From positions 1 through 7,540 of the forward strand of contig DMQJ01000260.1 of NCBI GenBank assembly GCA_003455715.1: a stretch of 7,540 bases of DNA, written 5' to 3'. A program made the translations under genes and the position numbers. Positions 5,776-7,540 of the stretch are shown here, in pieces. The stretch is from Acidimicrobiaceae bacterium. GTDB taxonomy: Bacteria; Actinomycetota; Acidimicrobiia; Acidimicrobiales; Ilumatobacteraceae. The notes under the pieces are model-generated. The model was not told the origin of the DNA and did no database searches. It worked only from the letters and a program-made list of their open reading frames with translations. How positions within the stretch are numbered: the first letter of the stretch is position 1; each line of letters begins with the position of its first letter.

Positions 5776-7107
5776 GTGTCACCCTCCGACGAGCAGACTT
5801 CAACCTCCCGTGTGCCGCTGCCGGAGGGAACCATTCCGGTGGCCATCGGCCTCCTCATTGCTGGCGTCGCCAGCTACCTGTTCCTGAAGGTGGGCAAGGA
5901 AGCGCTGGGCAGCGATGAGGCGTTGCAGCCCATCACCAGTCTGTGGGTGGCCACGTTCGCCTTGGCCCCCGGCGTCTTCCTTCCGGTCGAGCAGGAGTTG
6001 GCTCGCGCCCTCGCTCATCGTCGGGCGACGGGGCTCGGTGGCAAGCCCGTGCTTCGCAAGGTCATCGTGCTGGCCCTCATCCTCGCCAGCATCGTTGCGA
6101 TCGGCATCATCGCTGCCGGGCCTGCCCTCAGCGGCGCGTTCTTCAGCGACGACTGGGTGCTGGTGCTTGCCCTCCTCATCGCCTTTCTGGCCTATACCCC
6201 GGCGCACATCGCACGCGGGATCGCCAGCGGACATGGGCGGTTCCGGGCCTACTCGGTGGTGATGGCGTCCGACGGCGTGGTGCGCATCGCCGTCTGCCTG
6301 GTGCTGGCTACCGCCGGTGTCACCGCGGTGGGGCCGTACGGGTTGGCCATCGCGTTCGCCCCACTGCCCGGCGTGCTGTGGGTGAAGTTTCGCGGCCACT
6401 TGAAGGTCGACGACGGGCCACCGGCCGAGTGGGGCGAAGTCACCCAGAACCTGGGTTGGCTGTTGGCCGGATCCATGTTCGCAGCAGGCCTGGTCAACGC
6501 GGGTCCGTTGGCGGCCACGGTGTTGGCCGAACCCGATCAGAAAGAACTGGTCACCCGGTTCACCTACGGCGTGCTGCTGGCCCGAATTCCCCTGTTCTTG
6601 TTCCAGGCGGTGCAGGCGGCACTGCTCCCCCGCCTGTCGCGTCTGGCGGCGCGCAACGAGATCGCCGAGTTCCGCAGCGGGCTGAAGCGGCTGCTGAAGG
6701 TCGTGGTGGTGGTGGCCGCCATCGGCACCGCAGGCGCCTACCTGCTCGGGCCGTTCGTCATCGAGAAGTTCTACGACTCCGAACTCAGCGGCAGCACCCT
6801 CGCGGTGCTGGCCTTCGGCAGTGCGCTCTACATGTTGGCGTTGGCGCTGGCCCAGGCAGTCATCGCGCTTCGCGGGCATGCGTTGGTGGCGCTCGGATGG
6901 GCCACTGCGGGTGTCACCTTTCTTCTCGTCACCTGGCTGAACGGCAGCGACGACCTGTTCCGCCGGGTCGAGATCGGGCTGGTCTCATCGTCGGCGGCGG
7001 CCTTGCTGGCGTTCGCGCTCGCGTTGCGTCACCGCCTGGCATCTGGCGTCGAGCCGTCGACGCACTCGGTGATCGACGCCATCACCGACATGCCGTTCGA
7101 GACCTGA
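5776..7107 (+). CDS. Wzx/MOP-superfamily-like polysaccharide flippase, 12 predicted TM helices
   Basis: The product has 443 residues, close to the usual 400-500 for Wzx-like lipid-linked oligosaccharide flippases. Hydrophobic segments lie at about 19-39, 52-71, 94-116, 127-146, 158-180, 185-204, 226-250, 263-284, 306-328, 341-365, 369-388 and 398-418, so 12 helices, with halves joined by a charged loop (205-225). The stretch RIPLFLFQAVQAALLPRLSRLAARNE (270-295) and the following basic amphipathic loop are typical of the start of the second half of polysaccharide-biosynthesis MOP proteins. The role is to move an undecaprenyl- or other lipid-linked glycan across the membrane; the substrate is unknown. 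The frame stays open far upstream, but that part overlaps the SpoIID gene and has no membrane-protein character. GTG 5776 is the last plausible start before the first helix, and no ATG exists until residue 163. It is convergent with gmd. A MurJ- or antibiotic-type MOP transporter is the main alternative. Confidence 0.85.
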   Translation: MSPSDEQTSTSRVPLPEGTIPVAIGLLIAGVASYLFLKVGKEALGSDEALQPITSLWVATFALAPGVFLPVEQELARALAHRRATGLGGKPVLRKVIVLALILASIVAIGIIAAGPALSGAFFSDDWVLVLALLIAFLAYTPAHIARGIASGHGRFRAYSVVMASDGVVRIAVCLVLATAGVTAVGPYGLAIAFAPLPGVLWVKFRGHLKVDDGPPAEWGEVTQNLGWLLAGSMFAAGLVNAGPLAATVLAEPDQKELVTRFTYGVLLARIPLFLFQAVQAALLPRLSRLAARNEIAEFRSGLKRLLKVVVVVAAIGTAGAYLLGPFVIEKFYDSELSGSTLAVLAFGSALYMLALALAQAVIALRGHALVALGWATAGVTFLLVTWLNGSDDLFRRVEIGLVSSSAAALLAFALALRHRLASGVEPSTHSVIDAITDMPFET

Positions 7108-7171
7108 CCGCTCCGCAGTGCCGGGAGCCGGGCGCTTGGGGCAACACCCCGCGACCGCGGCTCAGCGGTTG
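7105..7171. terminator. Convergent terminator region between the flippase and gmd genes
   Basis: A hairpin at 7133-7153 pairs GGGG (7138-7141) with CCCC (7147-7150) across a CAACA loop, extended by CGC/GCG with a two-base bulge. Around it, ACCGCT (7107-7112) and AGCGGT (7164-7169) form a 6-bp inverted repeat that can be lengthened by G-U pairs to include both stop codons (7105-7107 and 7162-7164). There is no T-tract. The hairpin is a reasonable two-way terminator; the outer arms alone would be weak. Confidence 0.45.
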
Positions 7172-7540
7172 AGCTTGGCGCTTTCCACGGCAAGGTCGTG
7201 GGCCACCATCATCTTCACCAGGGCGGGGAAGTCGACCTCAGGTTCCCAGCCGAGTTGGGTGCGGGCCTTGCTGGAGTCGCCGATGAGCAGGTCGACCTCG
7301 GCCGGCCGGAAGAACTTCGGGTCTTGGCGCACGTAGGGCGTCCAGTCGTCGATGCCCACTTCCGCGAATGCCCGGTCGAGCAGATCGCGGATGCTGTGCG
7401 TCTGGCCGGTGGCCACCACATAGTCGTCCGGCTGCTCTTGTTGCAGCATCAGCCACATCGCACGCACATAATCGCCGGCGTATCCCCAGTCGCGACGGGG
7501 TTCGAGATCGCCCATGACGATCTCCTCCTGCAGGCCGAGC
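7162..7540 (-). CDS. gmd: GDP-mannose 4,6-dehydratase, C-terminal part (5' end beyond window)
   Basis: The last 125 residues are visible; the family is usually ~320-370 long. The enzyme converts GDP-D-mannose to GDP-4-keto-6-deoxy-D-mannose in the cytoplasm, the branch point to GDP-fucose, GDP-rhamnose and other deoxysugars. It is recognised from LGLQ at the window edge, [20 protein letters not shown] (15-34), [18 protein letters not shown] (37-54) and [17 protein letters not shown] (76-92), which carry conserved nucleotide-sugar-binding residues, then LGWEPEVDF. The NADP-binding GxxGxxG and the catalytic Tyr-Lys lie upstream outside the window. The segment between THSIRDLL and FFRPAE is short, as in many bacterial forms, and lacks the insertion of the E. 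coli enzyme. It is convergent with the flippase gene, so it is not co-transcribed with it, but the pairing supports a deoxysugar-containing envelope glycan locus. A GDP-fucose synthase or plain SDR epimerase is unlikely given these motifs. Confidence 0.95.
   Translation of the reverse strand, partial: LGLQEEIVMGDLEPRRDWGYAGDYVRAMWLMLQQEQPDDYVVATGQTHSIRDLLDRAFAEVGIDDWTPYVRQDPKFFRPAEVDLLIGDSSKARTQLGWEPEVDFPALVKMMVAHDLAVESAKLNR

Noticed and set aside
5800..6879. A 359-codon minus-strand frame opposite the flippase
   Set aside because: Gln/His/Gly/Arg-rich shadow translation with no recognisable domain. The plus-strand frame encodes 12 clear hydrophobic helices.

Overview
The window is GC-rich, has strong G/C third-position bias, uses several GTG starts without Shine-Dalgarno sequences, and carries TAnnnT-type -10 elements close to start codons. 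This points to a high-GC actinobacterium. The combination of a SpoIID/LytB protein with tandem 'DTR' repeats and a GT2 glycosyltransferase joined to a large membrane domain would fit Acidimicrobiia or a related lineage, but that placement is inference. All five genes are consistent with building or remodelling the cell envelope. No mobile element, tRNA, rRNA or CRISPR array was seen.

Layout, left to right. (1) Positions 1-2705, minus strand: a very large GT2 glycosyltransferase with about ten membrane segments, cut by the left edge of the window. (2) Positions 2706-2819: a divergent intergenic region with a promoter-like element for each side and a perfect 7-bp inverted repeat wrapped around one of them. 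(3) Positions 2820-3224, plus strand: a 134-residue helical/coiled-coil protein, probably translated from a leaderless mRNA. (4) Positions 3218-3265: an inverted repeat that contains both convergent stop codons, a likely two-way terminator. (5) Positions 3259-5685, minus strand: a secreted SpoIID/LytB-domain protein with three C-terminal beta-type repeats. (6) Positions 5686-5775: a second divergent intergenic region. (7) Positions 5776-7107, plus strand: a 12-TM Wzx/MOP-type flippase. (8) Positions 7108-7161: a short convergent gap with a hairpin. (9) Positions 7162-7540, minus strand: the C-terminal third of GDP-mannose 4,6-dehydratase (gmd), cut by the right edge.

A working picture, which is inference: Gmd supplies a GDP-6-deoxy-4-keto sugar precursor, the GT2/membrane protein transfers sugar in or across the membrane, the flippase moves lipid-linked glycan outward, and the SpoIID-domain protein acts on or binds the wall outside. 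The genes alternate in strand (-,+,-,+,-), so they do not form an operon. Any coordination would come from the two divergent promoter regions. The GT2 and flippase genes share an exact 11-bp element just upstream of their GTG starts. I see no clear previously undescribed system. The most distinctive signals are the leaderless promoter inside an inverted repeat, the terminators built over paired stop codons, the shared start-proximal element, and the three-repeat SpoIID protein with an invariant cysteine spacing.
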